Assembly: GCF_963855985.1 (NCBI RefSeq)
Contig: NW_026973566.1
Span: 2,914,001-2,978,000, forward strand
DNA: 64,000 nt
Direction of reading: 5' to 3'
Source: Ostrinia nubilalis
Taxonomy: Eukaryota > Arthropoda > Insecta > Lepidoptera > Crambidae
Shown: positions 42,422 through 53,830 of the stretch, piece by piece
Numbering within the stretch: the first letter of the stretch is position 1
Layout: the number at the start of each line of letters is the position of its first letter
Position numbers and translations under genes: made by a program
The notes under the pieces: model-generated
The model's input: the letters and a program-made list of their open reading frames with translations, nothing else
Told to the model about the DNA's origin: nothing
Databases searched by the model: none

Positions 42422-42632
42422 CGACGGTCCCTACGTATAATTCAGTATCTACCAGATCCGTGATTTGCCGTTTTTGTTTGCTAAACCTTCAGAGCACCCA
42501 ACAGTTTCGGCTCAGTCAAAAAAACATAGTTTTTATTCAAATTGAACCTTAAAACGTCAAAAAACTAATCCCGCAACTACAAAATTAGAACGGTTTTCGC
42601 AGTAAAATTACATTAGTTGGGAGTTAAGAAAT

Positions 42633-43162
42633 GGCAATGCCAGATTTTGTATGGAAGGTGGCGTCTTTTTTTTTTTTTTCGCGCGGCCATCGACCGAACC
42701 TTATTTTTTGATTACAAAATAGTGTGATAAACCAAACTTACTATGACATGTATACCTCTAAACTCAGTCTGAACTGAGTTACGAGCATTAGGAGTTTGAT
42801 GATTTTACATACTAGATTTGCTTTCTGCGCGCAAGTTTTGTAAGAAATTGCAACAAAGTAGTGACATTGTATGTGTAAACAAACAATATCATCCATTATA
42901 GGCTCCAGCCATCAGTGTGGAGCAGAATCAGCGCAATAAAAAAGACGTCACTATTTTGTTGCAATATCTTACAAAACTTGCGCGCAAAAAGCAAATCTAG
43001 TATGTAAATCATCAAACTTCTAATGCTCGTAACTCAGTTCAGACTGAGTTTAAAGGTATACATGTCATAGTAAGTTTGGTTTATTACACTATTTTGTAAC
43101 CAAAAAACATGGTTTGGTCGATGGCCGCGCGAAAAAAAAAGACGCCAATTTCCGGCATTGTC
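42633..43162. mobile_element. Palindromic MITE in copy B
   Basis: ggcaatgccagattttgtat and aaggtggcgtcttttt...cgcgcggccatcgacc face ggtcgatggccgcgcg...gacgcc and ggcattgtc. The arms pair over about 230 bp around a short loop near 42890-42935. Copy A lacks it at the equivalent place (ttaagaaattttacgttgga, near 13523-13542). The target duplication could not be read clearly. Confidence 0.6.
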
Positions 43163-44087
43163 TTTTTACGTTGGACCGCACGCCTTACTCCGCGCGCCCC
43201 AGTAAATTGATACGTAATTTATGAAGGAAATAGGTATTATTATGGTTTCTGACTTAATTTATTTCACTCAACATTATACCAACGGCAAATTAATCAGTTA
43301 ACTGTAGGCATAAGGTAGTTGCATTGTTTTACTAGGGACAATTAAAGTTACTTTTATAAGTAGGTGGCACTTACTTATTTTTACGTCGGAAAATTCAAGT
43401 ATCTTCTAGCCGTAACTGCCACTATAAATGTTTTACTTTGGAAAAGTTTGTTTTATGTCTATAAGTTAGTGCCAGTAACGGTGTTTTAAGCTGAGAAATT
43501 GTATTTTAGCAATATCTGGTGGACATAAAAGTGAAGACAAAACAATATAAGATATGATATACAACACGACTGAAGTATCTAGGGTCATTTATTAGACTCA
43601 ACGCAACCAAGTTCTTCTCATATGCTACTTTATAATACAAGATACAAGTAAAAAATCGTAAAATTTATTTTATTTATTTATTTAGCATATTAAGGCATTC
43701 AGAAATAAAGATAAGCAGGTAACACTTACAAACAAAAGTTTAAATTAACTGCATTTAGAATCTACTATTACATGATATTGCAAACATATACCCGTCAGAA
43801 GGATGAGGTATACCCACTAAAAAAACCCTAGTGCCCCGTCACTCGCTATAAGTGCTAACTTTGAGATTCCGGACAAAGATCTCCCACCTACACGGCGACA
43901 GTTGGGACACGTTGGGACGAGAGCAACCGGAAGTACACAGCTTTTCCGTGCACACACTCACCGTCAGCAGACGGTGGTGGTGGCCTATCTATGCAATGCC
44001 TCCCGTGCGGCCTCACGCCCCCGTTACGCTGGCCATTACCGAGGAAGGAAGATAGGAGGCAATCATACTGTCACCTTCCCTGGAGCG

Positions 44088-44261
44088 TTTGGTGTCTACT
44101 CTATTTGTGCGTGTATGAGGGTCCATAAGAAGATAAAAGAAACGTACACTTTAGATGATGATTTATTAGACACTGACTTGTCACATAAGATTTCAAACAG
44201 TTTCGTATAACGCTTTACATATTAGGAATACGTATGAGTAATCTCGCTAATGCCCGCTACA
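44088..44261 (-). repeat. Gypsy2 3' LTR
   Basis: 174 bp, pairs with 60504-60677. Confidence 0.88.
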
Positions 44262-44280
44262 ATACATCCCCCTTTCTTAA
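44262..44280 (-). promoter_or_regulatory. Gypsy2 polypurine tract
   Basis: On the minus strand taagaaagggggatgta directly precedes the 3' LTR. Confidence 0.75.
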
Positions 44281-44757
44281 AAATAAAATACATGGTTAAA
44301 CATTGTAACATACATGGTTACATAGATGGTTAAAAATACAATACCTATTCAATAATGCTTTAATTAAAAGATAACACTTTTTGAAATAAGTAGGTAATAG
44401 TTAATTATAGGTACCTACATACATGAGTATACACAAACGAGTACACAAAATACGATTACACAATTATACGATGTAACGGTTAGCGTTACCGCTGACCTTT
44501 ATCTTAGACCTAAATTCTAATTTAATTACTATTATCTACCTAAATAAATAAACTTTAATAATAATATATCTAAATCTACGTAAACTACCTAACTAAATAA
44601 CTTAATTAAATAATTTATATTGTTCTACACTAATAAAATAAATAAAATAATGAATCTACAAGCAAACCCGCGCGAAACAAGTTGTTAAATATTTCTTTTG
44701 TTCTCTGTCGAGCGGGCGGGCTGTTTTTTATGCATGCGCAAGCGACGCGCCTACGGC

Positions 44758-45633
44758 ACAAAATATAACAGAAGGTAAACTCATGTATGTACCTCGCTTT
44801 GCATACCTCTCTCGCTCGCACGTCGGCCGTCACGCTAGGGTTGTCTTGTCATGTGTTGCGTTTATTTCGTTATGATAGAAAAATGTTACTCTTAATACTA
44901 TGCAAGAAAGACTATAACAGATATCCACGTATTCTTATTTATATTTAGTACGTTATTATAGTAATAGTTTGCAAACAAATACACGAGAAGGAAGTAGTAT
45001 TTAGTTGAGTGGTTGACACTATTATCCAATCCAACTAATATTATAAATGCGAAAGTTTGGATGTCTGGATGTTTGTTGCTCTTTCACGCAAAAACTACTG
45101 AACGGATTTTAATGTAACTTTACAGTATTATTGTTTATAACCCTGAATAACATTTAGGCTATAATTTATGACGATCTGTGACAAACTAAATTTCACGCGG
45201 GTGAAGCCGCGGGCAAAAGCTAGTCATCCAATAATTCCTAAAACCTCTCTAAAACAATTCGATATTCCTAATAATTGAGTTGGCTTTCAATTTCAATTGA
45301 AATTCAAATAAATAACTTACTTACCTCACCGAATCAACTGGTAATTAAAAAAAATGAAAATTCGGTATTTAATGATGAGTTTAAGCAACCAAATACCGAA
45401 CAATTATAATACGACTTTTTCTGTTCACTCATTTTCGTCAATTTCGCAAAACAAAATAATATCACAGGCGGTTGACCGGCGCGTGACTCAAGCGAACCAC
45501 AGCGAACGTGTGGCGAACGTCTGTCGCGTCACGTCGCGCTCGCATTCGTCCAAGACAGTCTTGCTAGAGCGGTGTCTATGTGTGCGTGGCTCGAGCACGT
45601 TTAGTATGGAGTTTGTCTTCTGTTATATTTTGT
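44758..45633. mobile_element. TIR DNA element with 9-bp TSD inside the LTR
   Basis: Ends ACAAAATATAACAGAAGGTA / CTTCTGTTATATTTTGT, and gcctacggc duplicated on both sides (44749-44757, 45634-45642). The 3' LTR has this 9-mer once (gcctacggcctcgatg). 876 bp, including a Helitron, with no transposase. A 9-bp TSD suggests a Mutator-like element, but the ends do not start with G, so superfamily is open. Confidence 0.7.
45030..45223 (+). mobile_element. Non-autonomous Helitron
   Basis: TCCAACTAATATTATAAATG ... gaagccgcgggcaaaagCTAG, between A (45029) and T (45224). Sister of 39845-40034 in the opposite orientation. Confidence 0.9.
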
Positions 45634-46793
45634 GCCTACGGCCTCGATGCTCCCGCCGCGTCTCGTAGTCCGAGCCAGAGCGTTATTGAGCACGGACGTA
45701 TCGCTGTCCGTCACCGCCGGACCCGCGATGTACGTAACTTTATAAAACTCCAAAATGTAATCGCGTATTCGTGAACCCCGCTACCGGGTGAGTGTTGCAA
45801 AAGTATTTTTAATGACTAGATTTTATACTTGTCCTAAATGTAAGTGCCTAGCCGCCATTTTGTTCTTGAAATGTGCTATCCATGTGCTCGGTGTCATTTC
45901 ATACAAATTTCCTATTTCTATATCTTCTTAATATTATTATTTTACAACTTACTACATGATTAAATAAGTAAACTAAATATTTTATAAAATGACATCGACG
46001 CGTCATGACCTTACATGACCTTGGTCGTACTGTAACGACACTTATTCCAAATTCTATTTAATTTGCTAAATTGAACTATTCTAATCTTATTCTACTTGTT
46101 CTATTATTCTAAATTATTGCCTACCTATATTGTTTTACAAATTAATTGCCTACATAGATGCTATTATGCTAAATTATTTTCTACCTACGTAATTTAATAT
46201 TTTGCCTACTTCACTTTGCAATCACATTCACTGCACCTATTGTAATTCTGTTTGACTGCCACATCATTACATCACCATTTATTACCAAATCATTCCATCT
46301 GCTTCGCTAGTATTTTGATGTCGCAGTCAAACGGACAAAAGCTAGCAACTGCTTTAGTGTCCGCTTTGATTTGCAGGGTTCACGTTCACCCTCACCTCCA
46401 ACTTCACTAAAACTACCTGCCATGCATGGCCAGCGGCTCCTCAACCCGGCAGAGCTGCCTGTCGTGTCGGACGGCCCGTACGCACACTCTAAGTGGCCCT
46501 ACACCACAGTGCGTACGGTCCCTAACCGTCTGGCGCGTCGACGACCCTGCGGGCTCACCACCAGCGAGGAACCAAATCACATCACCATCAATGCTAGCGA
46601 GGACAGTGGTTTGAATATACTACCACCGGTGACGAATCTCGTGCGATACGATAGTTAGCTCGTAACCCACACCCTTAAGGTCTCTTATTCTTAATTTAAA
46701 TAAATTACTTGTTAACTTAAATCTATCTTTTATTTAACTAATTAACTCTAAATTCTAATTATGTCACAGCTCCTAAAGCCTCTAACCGTGACA

Positions 46794-47773
46794 TTGGCGC
46801 CCATACCGGTCTATTCTATCGCACTTGAGACGTTACCAGTGAGTTTTACTTGTAATAAATGGTTATTTTTGGTGTTGGCATTCAAATAACTTAGTTATAA
46901 GATTGTAACTAATATTGTAATCTCTGTGTGGTAGTACTAAACTTGTAATTTTTGTGGAGAATAGCTACACTATTCTACCTACTATAATTTTCTTAAATAT
47001 AAAATGTATCTACCTACATTTTATAATATTAACTAAATTCTACCTACCTTTGGTAATATTATTTAACTTTTAATCACTACCTACCACACACAGATTTTGC
47101 TTTTGTTTGACTTTTGTGGTGTCTTATTGTGTAAATTGCAACACACACCCGCGCGCCTGCCTAGAATTTTTTTTTATATTACGTCCTCGGTAATTCTAAT
47201 CTTAAATATAAATTTAACTTGTAACTAAAAACATTACTTATAATTAAACTATTAAATTAAATAATAAATTGTAAATAATACTAAAAATAAACAATTTATT
47301 AGACCTACTCGTATCTTACCTACTGGTATCTCTTAAACCTATAATTGAAAATCTACCTTAATTATAAAGTGTAAAACTATTTTTTAACTGTCTTGTCTGA
47401 CGCACCATCTAAAATGGATTGCAAGGTACACTCTACTAAGTACCTCTTTGCATTGCTTAGGACTTAAGATAGGAAGTTGTTGGGTGCAGCAGTTGCTAAA
47501 CAACTGCGCATACTTGTAATTAGCTGTAGTCTACCCTACAGATAATATTCCGACCTCTTCATTAAATAATGGTTATCTTATGACTTTCTCTAAATCTTAA
47601 CTTAATAAATCTTGTGAGTATTATGAGATCTACTAATAATCATATACTCTGTACGTCAGGTTGCAAGTAAACAGACCTAAAATGTTTATTTTGTTAGTCA
47701 GACTCAAGATTAGCTAGTACAGTTGAGATAGCGGATTTTCCTTAGGTAAAATCCTACCGTAAAAAGGGGGATA
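46794..47773 (+). other. Interior of the non-autonomous LTR element
   Basis: PBS at its start, polypurine tract at its end, and very AT-rich sequence without an ORF between. Nothing else recognisable. Confidence 0.6.
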
Positions 47774-49210
47774 TGTAACGGTTAGCGTTACCGCTGACCT
47801 TTATCTTAGACCTAAATTCTAATTTAATTACTATTATCTACCTAAATAAATAAACTTTAATAATAATATATCTAAATCTACGTAAACTACCTAACTAAAT
47901 AACTTAATTAAATAATTTATATTGTTCTACACTAATAAAATAAATAAAATAATGAATCTACAAGCAAACCCGCGCGAAACAAGTTGTTAAATATTTCTTT
48001 TGTTCTCTGTCGAGCGGGCGGGCTGTTTTTTATGCATGCGCAAGCGACGCGCCTACGGCCTCGATGCTCCCGCCGCGTCTCGTAGTCCGAGCCAGAGCGT
48101 TATTGAGCACGGACGTATCGCTGTCCGTCACCGCCGGACCCGCGATGTACGTAACTTTATAAAACTCCAAAATGTAATCGCGTATTCGTGAACCCCGCTA
48201 CCGGGTGAGTGTTGCAAAAGTATTTTTAATGACTAGATTTTATACTTGTCCTAAATGTAAGTGCCTAGCCGCCATTTTGTTCTTGAAATGTGCTATCCAT
48301 GTGCTCGGTGTCATTTCATACAAATTTCCTATTTCTATATCTTCTTAATATTATTATTTTACAACTTACTACATGATTAAATAAGTAAACTAAATATTTT
48401 ATAAAATGACATCGACGCGTCATGACCTTACATGACCTTGGTCGTACTGTAACGACACTTATTCCAAATTCTATTTAATTTGCTAAATTGAACTATTCTA
48501 ATCTTATTCTACTTGTTCTATTATTCTAAATTATTGCCTACCTATATTGTTTTACAAATTAATTGCCTACATAGATGCTATTATGCTAAATTATTTTCTA
48601 CCTACGTAATTTAATATTTTGCCTACTTCACTTTGCAATCACATTCACTGCACCTATTGTAATTCTGTTTGACTGCCACATCATTACATCACCATTTATT
48701 ACCAAATCATTCCATCTGCTTCGCTAGTATTTTGATGTCGCAGTCAAACGGACAAAAGCTAGCAACTGCTTTAGTGTCCGCTTTGATTTGCAGGGTTCAC
48801 GTTCACCCTCACCTCCAACTTCACTAAAACTACCTGCCATGCATGGCCAGCGGCTCCTCAACCCGGCAGAGCTGCCTGTCGTGTCGGACGGCCCGTACGC
48901 ACACTCTAAGTGGCCCTACACCACAGTGCGTACGGTCCCTAACCGTCTGGCGCGTCGACGACCCTGCGGGCTCACCACCAGCGAGGAACCAAATCACATC
49001 ACCATCAATGCTAGCGAGGACAGTGGTTTGAATATACTACCACCGGTGACGAATCTCGTGCGATACGATAGTTAGCTCGTAACCCACACCCTTAAGGTCT
49101 CTTATTCTTAATTTAAATAAATTACTTGTTAACTTAAATCTATCTTTTATTTAACTAATTAACTCTAAATTCTAATTATGTCACAGCTCCTAAAGCCTCT
49201 AACCGTGACA
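47774..49210 (+). repeat. 3' LTR of the non-autonomous element
   Basis: 1,437 bp, uninterrupted; the reference for the insert in the 5' LTR. It carries the same donor- and acceptor-like signals (about 48204 and 48794). Confidence 0.85.
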
Positions 49211-49278
49211 ACGATTACACAAATGACTTTTTTTTTAATTTGCGCACTTTTGGAACTTTGCACTTTCACTTTTTCACT

Positions 49279-49587
49279 TTAAACTATCACTTGTTGTGTA
49301 TGCTGGGCGTGAGGGGAGTGGCTGATGAAGCCTGACTCTCCTCTGCGTACTGCTAGCACAGGAAGTTCTTGAAGTTCTCTCCTTACGTATCTTCCATAGT
49401 TTCTTTTCACTCTCTTCCAATAGAAATATGCGATAATTATGATGATGAAAATGGTAATAAATATCAGGTAAAATTCCATTCTCTCTCTATCCATTTGTGT
49501 AGAGGCGGCAGCGGCGGCACTGTTTCCGGCTCCGGTTTGGGCAATTATGATTTTTTCGTCAGCAACTTTACTTTGACTTTTTCCCAT
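49279..49587 (-). CDS. Gypsy2 downstream ORF: small membrane protein with myristoylation-type start
   Basis: 102 aa from the first ATG (49587), beginning MGKSQSK (Gly2, Ser6: the pattern N-myristoyl transferase uses). An Ala-rich stretch (AGNSAAAAAS) is followed by one strongly hydrophobic segment (YLIFITIFIIIIIAYFYW, about residues 38-55) and then a basic tail (KRVKRNYGRYVRREL). It begins 35 nt after the pol stop (49623), between pol and the 3' LTR, where env or accessory genes sit in retroelements. No Cys-rich or fusion-type env features. Gypsy1 has no such ORF. The frame is open; function unknown, membrane targeting inferred. Confidence 0.6.
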   Translation of the reverse strand: MGKSQSKVADEKIIIAQTGAGNSAAAAASTQMDRERMEFYLIFITIFIIIIIAYFYWKRVKRNYGRYVRRELQELPVLAVRRGESGFISHSPHAQHTQQVIV

Positions 49588-49622
49588 TGTAGATAAAATC
49601 AATTAGCAAAAGTGATTCGTGA

Positions 49623-49939
49623 TTACGGGGCGAAGCGCACAACAGGTTTGACTTTTCGTCCCGATCTTGTGACTTTGGGCTCATTGTTTACATTCGTCGT
49701 TGCCTTATTTGTCGCAACGGGATCATCGGGTAGCACGACCTTATTTGTCGTGTTCCCTTGTTCATCAATCTCTAGCATAAATGCAGGTTTTAATCGATCT
49801 ATACTAATTATTTTCTCTGACTCTCCTTGCAATATTTTAAAATATTTATCAGTCTTGCAAATAACCTTATACGGACCTGTGTAAGGTTGCGTTAAGGGTT
49901 TAGTCACTGAATCACATCGGACAAATACGTAGTTGCACT
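49623..49939 (-). pseudogene. pol: Gypsy2 Pol C-terminus
   Basis: VFVRCDSVTKPLTQPYTGPY, KVICKTDKYFKILQGE and ISIDRLKPAFMLE are the end of a gypsy integrase/pol, as in Gypsy1. It is separated from the main pol by the insertion at 49940-57573, which falls in the codons HPECN/YVFVR. Ends KPVVRFAP. Confidence 0.8.
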
Positions 49940-49942
49940 TGT

Positions 49943-50181
49943 TATTGGGCATTAGTCATTTGTAAATTAGGAAATATTAATGTATTAAAGCAGATTCTTT
50001 AATAATAAGAAACCAGAAACCTTACAATAAATTCTAATTTACGAATTATATAAATCTAAATTTTAATGTCACTTAATATGGCGGCTGTGCAATGTTTTGT
50101 GTGTGTAGTGTTTAACAAGTTAAAAAGTGTACCAATTATACATATTTACCATGGAATATTAATATAAATCAGGTATGTAGA
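49943..50181. repeat. Direct repeat copy 1 (about 240 bp)
   Basis: From ttgggcattagtcatttg to gtatgtagatat, nearly identical to 53262-53504 (one small indel, taataat/taattaat, and a few substitutions). Copy 1 lies at the very edge of the insertion. Downstream attctaacac follows directly here, but in copy 2 only after the foldback (56285 onward). Confidence 0.75.
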
Positions 50182-50329
50182 TATATATATTCTAACACGG
50201 CCATACTGACATGTACTTCGTTCTCGAAGTACTTTTCGATTTTATAAAAACAATACAGTGTTTACATTATAATTATTTAAATGTGAATTAGCCTGATGTA
50301 TAACTACAGGAATAGCCACAGGCATTAAG

Positions 50330-50636
50330 CCATAAATATTTAGTCATAGTTACTTAGCCACAGGCACAGCCACCAGGTACAGCCACAGGCACAGTCATAA
50401 GTATTTAGCCACAGACACAGGCACAAGTATTTAGCCACAGGCACAGCCACAGGCACAGCCACCGGCACAGCCACTGGCACAAGTATTTAGCCACAGGTAC
50501 AAGTATTTAGCCACAGGCACAAGTATTTAGCCACAGGCACAAGTATTTAGCCACAGGCACAGCCACAGGCACAGCCACGGGCACAGCCACGGGCACAGCC
50601 ACAGGCACAGCCACAGGCACAGCCACAGGCAGAGTT
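50330..50636 (+). repeat. Minisatellite of agccacaggcac units
   Basis: A 12-bp unit agccacaggcac and a 20-bp unit aagtatttagccacaggcac are repeated about 20 times with small changes (gggcac, ccggcac). Confidence 0.85.
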
Positions 50637-50867
50637 TCTTATTGAACATTATATTTGCGTTTGGCACATACATAATAATTACCAATTATAAAATACCACA
50701 ATCGCTCTGTCAGCCCTGACATCTATCAATCATTTCCTTGGGCCAATACCGCTAATTTTCTTATGAAACTATAATTAACACTAATTTTCATTCCTCTCAG
50801 AGCAAAACAATTAGGTATATTATAAATATTGACTCTATGCAATATTATTACTTGAATTAAAAATAAA

Positions 50868-50981
50868 TGCCTATTATTTTGACAAAATGCCACATAGATT
50901 TTTTCTTATATTTTTCTGATAACCAGCACAACTTGCCTCAACACCCAGTTTCGGCTTGACGTTACATTACGGGACACCCTG
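50868..50981 (-). mobile_element. Mariner-like MITE end
   Basis: On the minus strand CAGGGTGTCCCGTAATGTAA after TA, the same family as 9979-10430. The other end is missing. Confidence 0.55.
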
Positions 50982-50983
50982 TA

Positions 50984-53261
50984 TATGCAGAGTTATTTAA
51001 AAGTTTTGAAAAAGGGAGGTTAAGTAATAGATAAACAATCTATACTTAACTAGTAGCCTGATCATAATGTGAAAAAATGTTTCCTGTTTAATAATATCAT
51101 GTTTTTTCATTTCTATTCTAGCTACTAACAAGGAAGAGATTGTCCAAGAACAATACGAAATGCAATAACATCAGCTATCATCGACAGCTATCAGGGCACT
51201 GACAAAAAGAGATATATATTTCCCCACACAATTGTTTTGTGTTTAGTCCTGTCATTAATTGTCATTTAAGTAGCTCGCATTTAAAATGGTTTGATTTAAA
51301 ATTACATTTTGTTTTAATCGATTGTACTTGTCCATCAAAGAATATTCTTATTTCTCCCTTCCCAGAAAGAAAGTTGAACTGTCCTTATTTAGGTTATCTA
51401 CTTAAGATGATTAAAAAAGATGTGAGATGGTATATTGTTGACAATGACTAAAGAAAATTGTACTAGTGACAAATCCTCTCATGAGGTTAAATGAAGTGAA
51501 ACTGCACCAGTGACAAACCCTCTCATAAATTAAATTATAGTATCAACACAAGCACCGATAAAATCGCCGAGGTAATTCAACTAGATACTAATAATAAACA
51601 CATTTCCTTCATTATTAAACCAATGCCTTAAAAGGTACAACTACACCGACTCCAGGGTATAATATTTTTTTACGTCAGAATGAGCGTTATAATCTCATCA
51701 AAATAAAGAAAATTGAAACGCTTTTCTTTATGCGGTACATTCAATAACAAGTAGTTACTACAGATGGTGAAAAAAAAATAATGGCCTTATTTATATTATC
51801 ATTAGGGCCGTTTAAATAAGTAAATCGACAGATTGTCTACGACTTGCATTTTGGCAGTATAACAACTAGCATGATTTTCATTATTGAAATATTTGGCTAA
51901 AGTAGGTTGTTTTCAAAGATATATTACATATTTGTGTTAATGACATAAATGATTATGGTGTAATTGTGTATAGTAGTGTTTGTTTATATTGCTATTCGTT
52001 TCTAATGCATCAATGTATAATAATTATCGAATAGGTCCATCATTAAACGGTCATTGTATATAATAGTATATTTGTCTCAATGCTTTTTAGCAAACAAGGT
52101 TGTAAAAAACCTATAGACTTTGAAATAGTATTGTTATTTTATTGTTAAATTTTCATAATTCGTTCGGCCAATCTGACATTTAATTACAATTATCGTGTTG
52201 GATATGTGTCAGAGACAGTACAAATATTACGCTCCATTTGATGGATGTACCGATAGTAATCATGTAATGAACCAAGTGTTTTTAATAGTAGAAGTAAACT
52301 AAATTTAGAAAAACCATTAACCAAGATTAGGATTATGTCTAAAACCTTCCGTGGATTTTATGAGTCTGAGCGGCATGAAAAGGTAACACAGCAGACTACA
52401 GAAGAAAAAGGATAAAACGCCAAGAGACTAGAAGAAAAGACTTATCGAATAGAATACAACAAAAAGGAAAAACTAATAAGAAAGAATACCTAGGGGCGGT
52501 GAGATATTCTTACGGAAAAAAAGGAAAAAAAAAAATAGCGTAGTGGTTTATGCTAATATTTTTGTCGAGTTGAATTTGAAATTTATTTTACTTTACTAGC
52601 CTATTTCATCAGATATAATATATTTTTTCAAATGTATTGTAATATTGCAATAGAATTAGAATTTATTTATTTAGTATGTAACTATGTGAAAAAATTATAT
52701 GAAAACTATTTTCTTACACAATGTATTTTGATTATTGGAATAAATGTCTTGTGCATTGTCTTTTCAATCCGACGAAATGGCCCTCCCATTTAGGACCATG
52801 GTGACCTTCCATGCAAGTTAAACAACACTGTTATACTCTACACTGCTAACTAGACTTCTATTAAAAAGATTTACTACTTGTATAATTTTGCTCTGAGAGA
52901 CGTATCTTAGGTTTGATATAACTAGCTGTGAACTACAATGATATCAATTCAGATAGGTGTTACAGGTTCTCGACTTAATATACATATAAAGAAAAGCCCT
53001 AAAGGGCCTTACCGGCCTTCGCGATGGTCGCCAAGCTGCTTCATCCAAACTCCGTCGATCGTTCTTCGATGTTCATTGCCTTTCTGCACCGTTGTCGCTG
53101 GTTGTTGACTCGATGACTTGCAGTGCCGCGTTTTCATCAGGTCTTCGATTCGGGAAAACAGCATATTATTCGGTTTTGAGGTCTATCCGGAGTGCCATTC
53201 TGAAACTTAGACAAGGAAGTATTAGCAAAAACGCTCGAATCCCACTTCTGATGTTAAAATT
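50984..53261. other. AT-rich sequence without recognisable genes
   Basis: Small ORFs (for example 51239-51451) lack domain character. Near 52990-53260 a GC-richer tract (ggccttaccggccttcgcga, tggtcgccaagctgcttcat) may be a gene or retroelement fragment, but I cannot identify it. Confidence 0.35.
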
Positions 53262-53830
53262 TTGGGCATTAGTCATTTGTAAATTAGGAAATATTAATGT
53301 ATTAAAGCAGATTCTTTAATTAATAAGAAACCAGAAACCTTACAATAAATTCTAATTTACGAATTATATACATCTAAATTTTAATGTCACTTAATATGGC
53401 GGCTGTGCAATGTTTTGTGTGTGTAGTGTTTAACAAGTTAAAAAGTGTACCAATTATACATATTTACCATGGAATATTAATATAAATCAGGTATGTAGAT
53501 ATCGTTAATTTTGTGATTTTTTTTCAAATTTTATGACCTAGTGGCTTAATTTTTTTTTATCTTTTTTTTGGGTTGACTTTTCTCAGATTTCTTTTTTTTT
53601 ACAGATTCCCTATTAGTTGCAGATATTTGAAAAAAATAATCACATTCCTATCTTTGTTGCAAGATACAAATTTTTTGCTAGAAACATAAAAAATATGCTT
53701 TTAGCAGAACATTCTAAAATTTTCAACTGAAATGTATGAGAAAAAAAAGAATTTCCATAGGTCCAAAATAATTTTAAAAACTGCGCAATTTTCTAAACTT
53801 TCATAATAACACAAAAAAACATGTACTTAA

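Larger units (their letters stand above)
44472..46793 (+). repeat. 5' LTR of the non-autonomous element, with insert
   Basis: Its own sequence is about 1,437 bp, with a DNA element at 44758-45633. Inside the LTR lie GTGAGT (donor-like, about 45787) and tttgatttgcag (acceptor-like, about 46377). The 95-codon frame at 46371-46658 has no ATG start and is repeated in the 3' LTR. Confidence 0.8.
44472..49210 (+). mobile_element. Young non-autonomous LTR element with about 1.4-kb LTRs
   Basis: LTRs at 44472-46793 (with an 876-bp insert) and 47774-49210, both TGTAACGGTTAGCG...AACCGTGACA; TSD acga (44468-44471, 49211-49214). A primer site TGGCGCCCATACC follows the first LTR (46795), and a polypurine tract aaaaagggggata precedes the second (47761-47773), so it is plus-strand. 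The 980-bp interior has no ORF: a LARD/TRIM-like derivative that needs enzymes from elsewhere. The LTR copies look identical by eye outside the insert, indicating recent insertion into the Gypsy2 3' region. Confidence 0.85.

Noticed and set aside
46371..46658. 95-codon frame repeated exactly at 48788-49075
   Set aside because: It lies within the LTRs, lacks an ATG, has low-complexity Pro/Arg/Ser composition and is duplicated simply because LTRs are duplicated.
50330..50636. Regular repeats considered as a CRISPR array
   Set aside because: Units are 12-20 bp with no unique spacers, in a eukaryotic transposon-rich region; this is a minisatellite.
51239..51451. 70-codon plus-strand frame
   Set aside because: No recognisable motif and AT-rich composition; not better than random.
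53262..53504. Second copy of the 240-bp repeat considered as the right LTR of an LTR element starting at 49943
   Set aside because: The sequences after the two copies diverge, the flanks show no matching duplication, and the pol frame resumes only at 57574, so an LTR pair does not fit.
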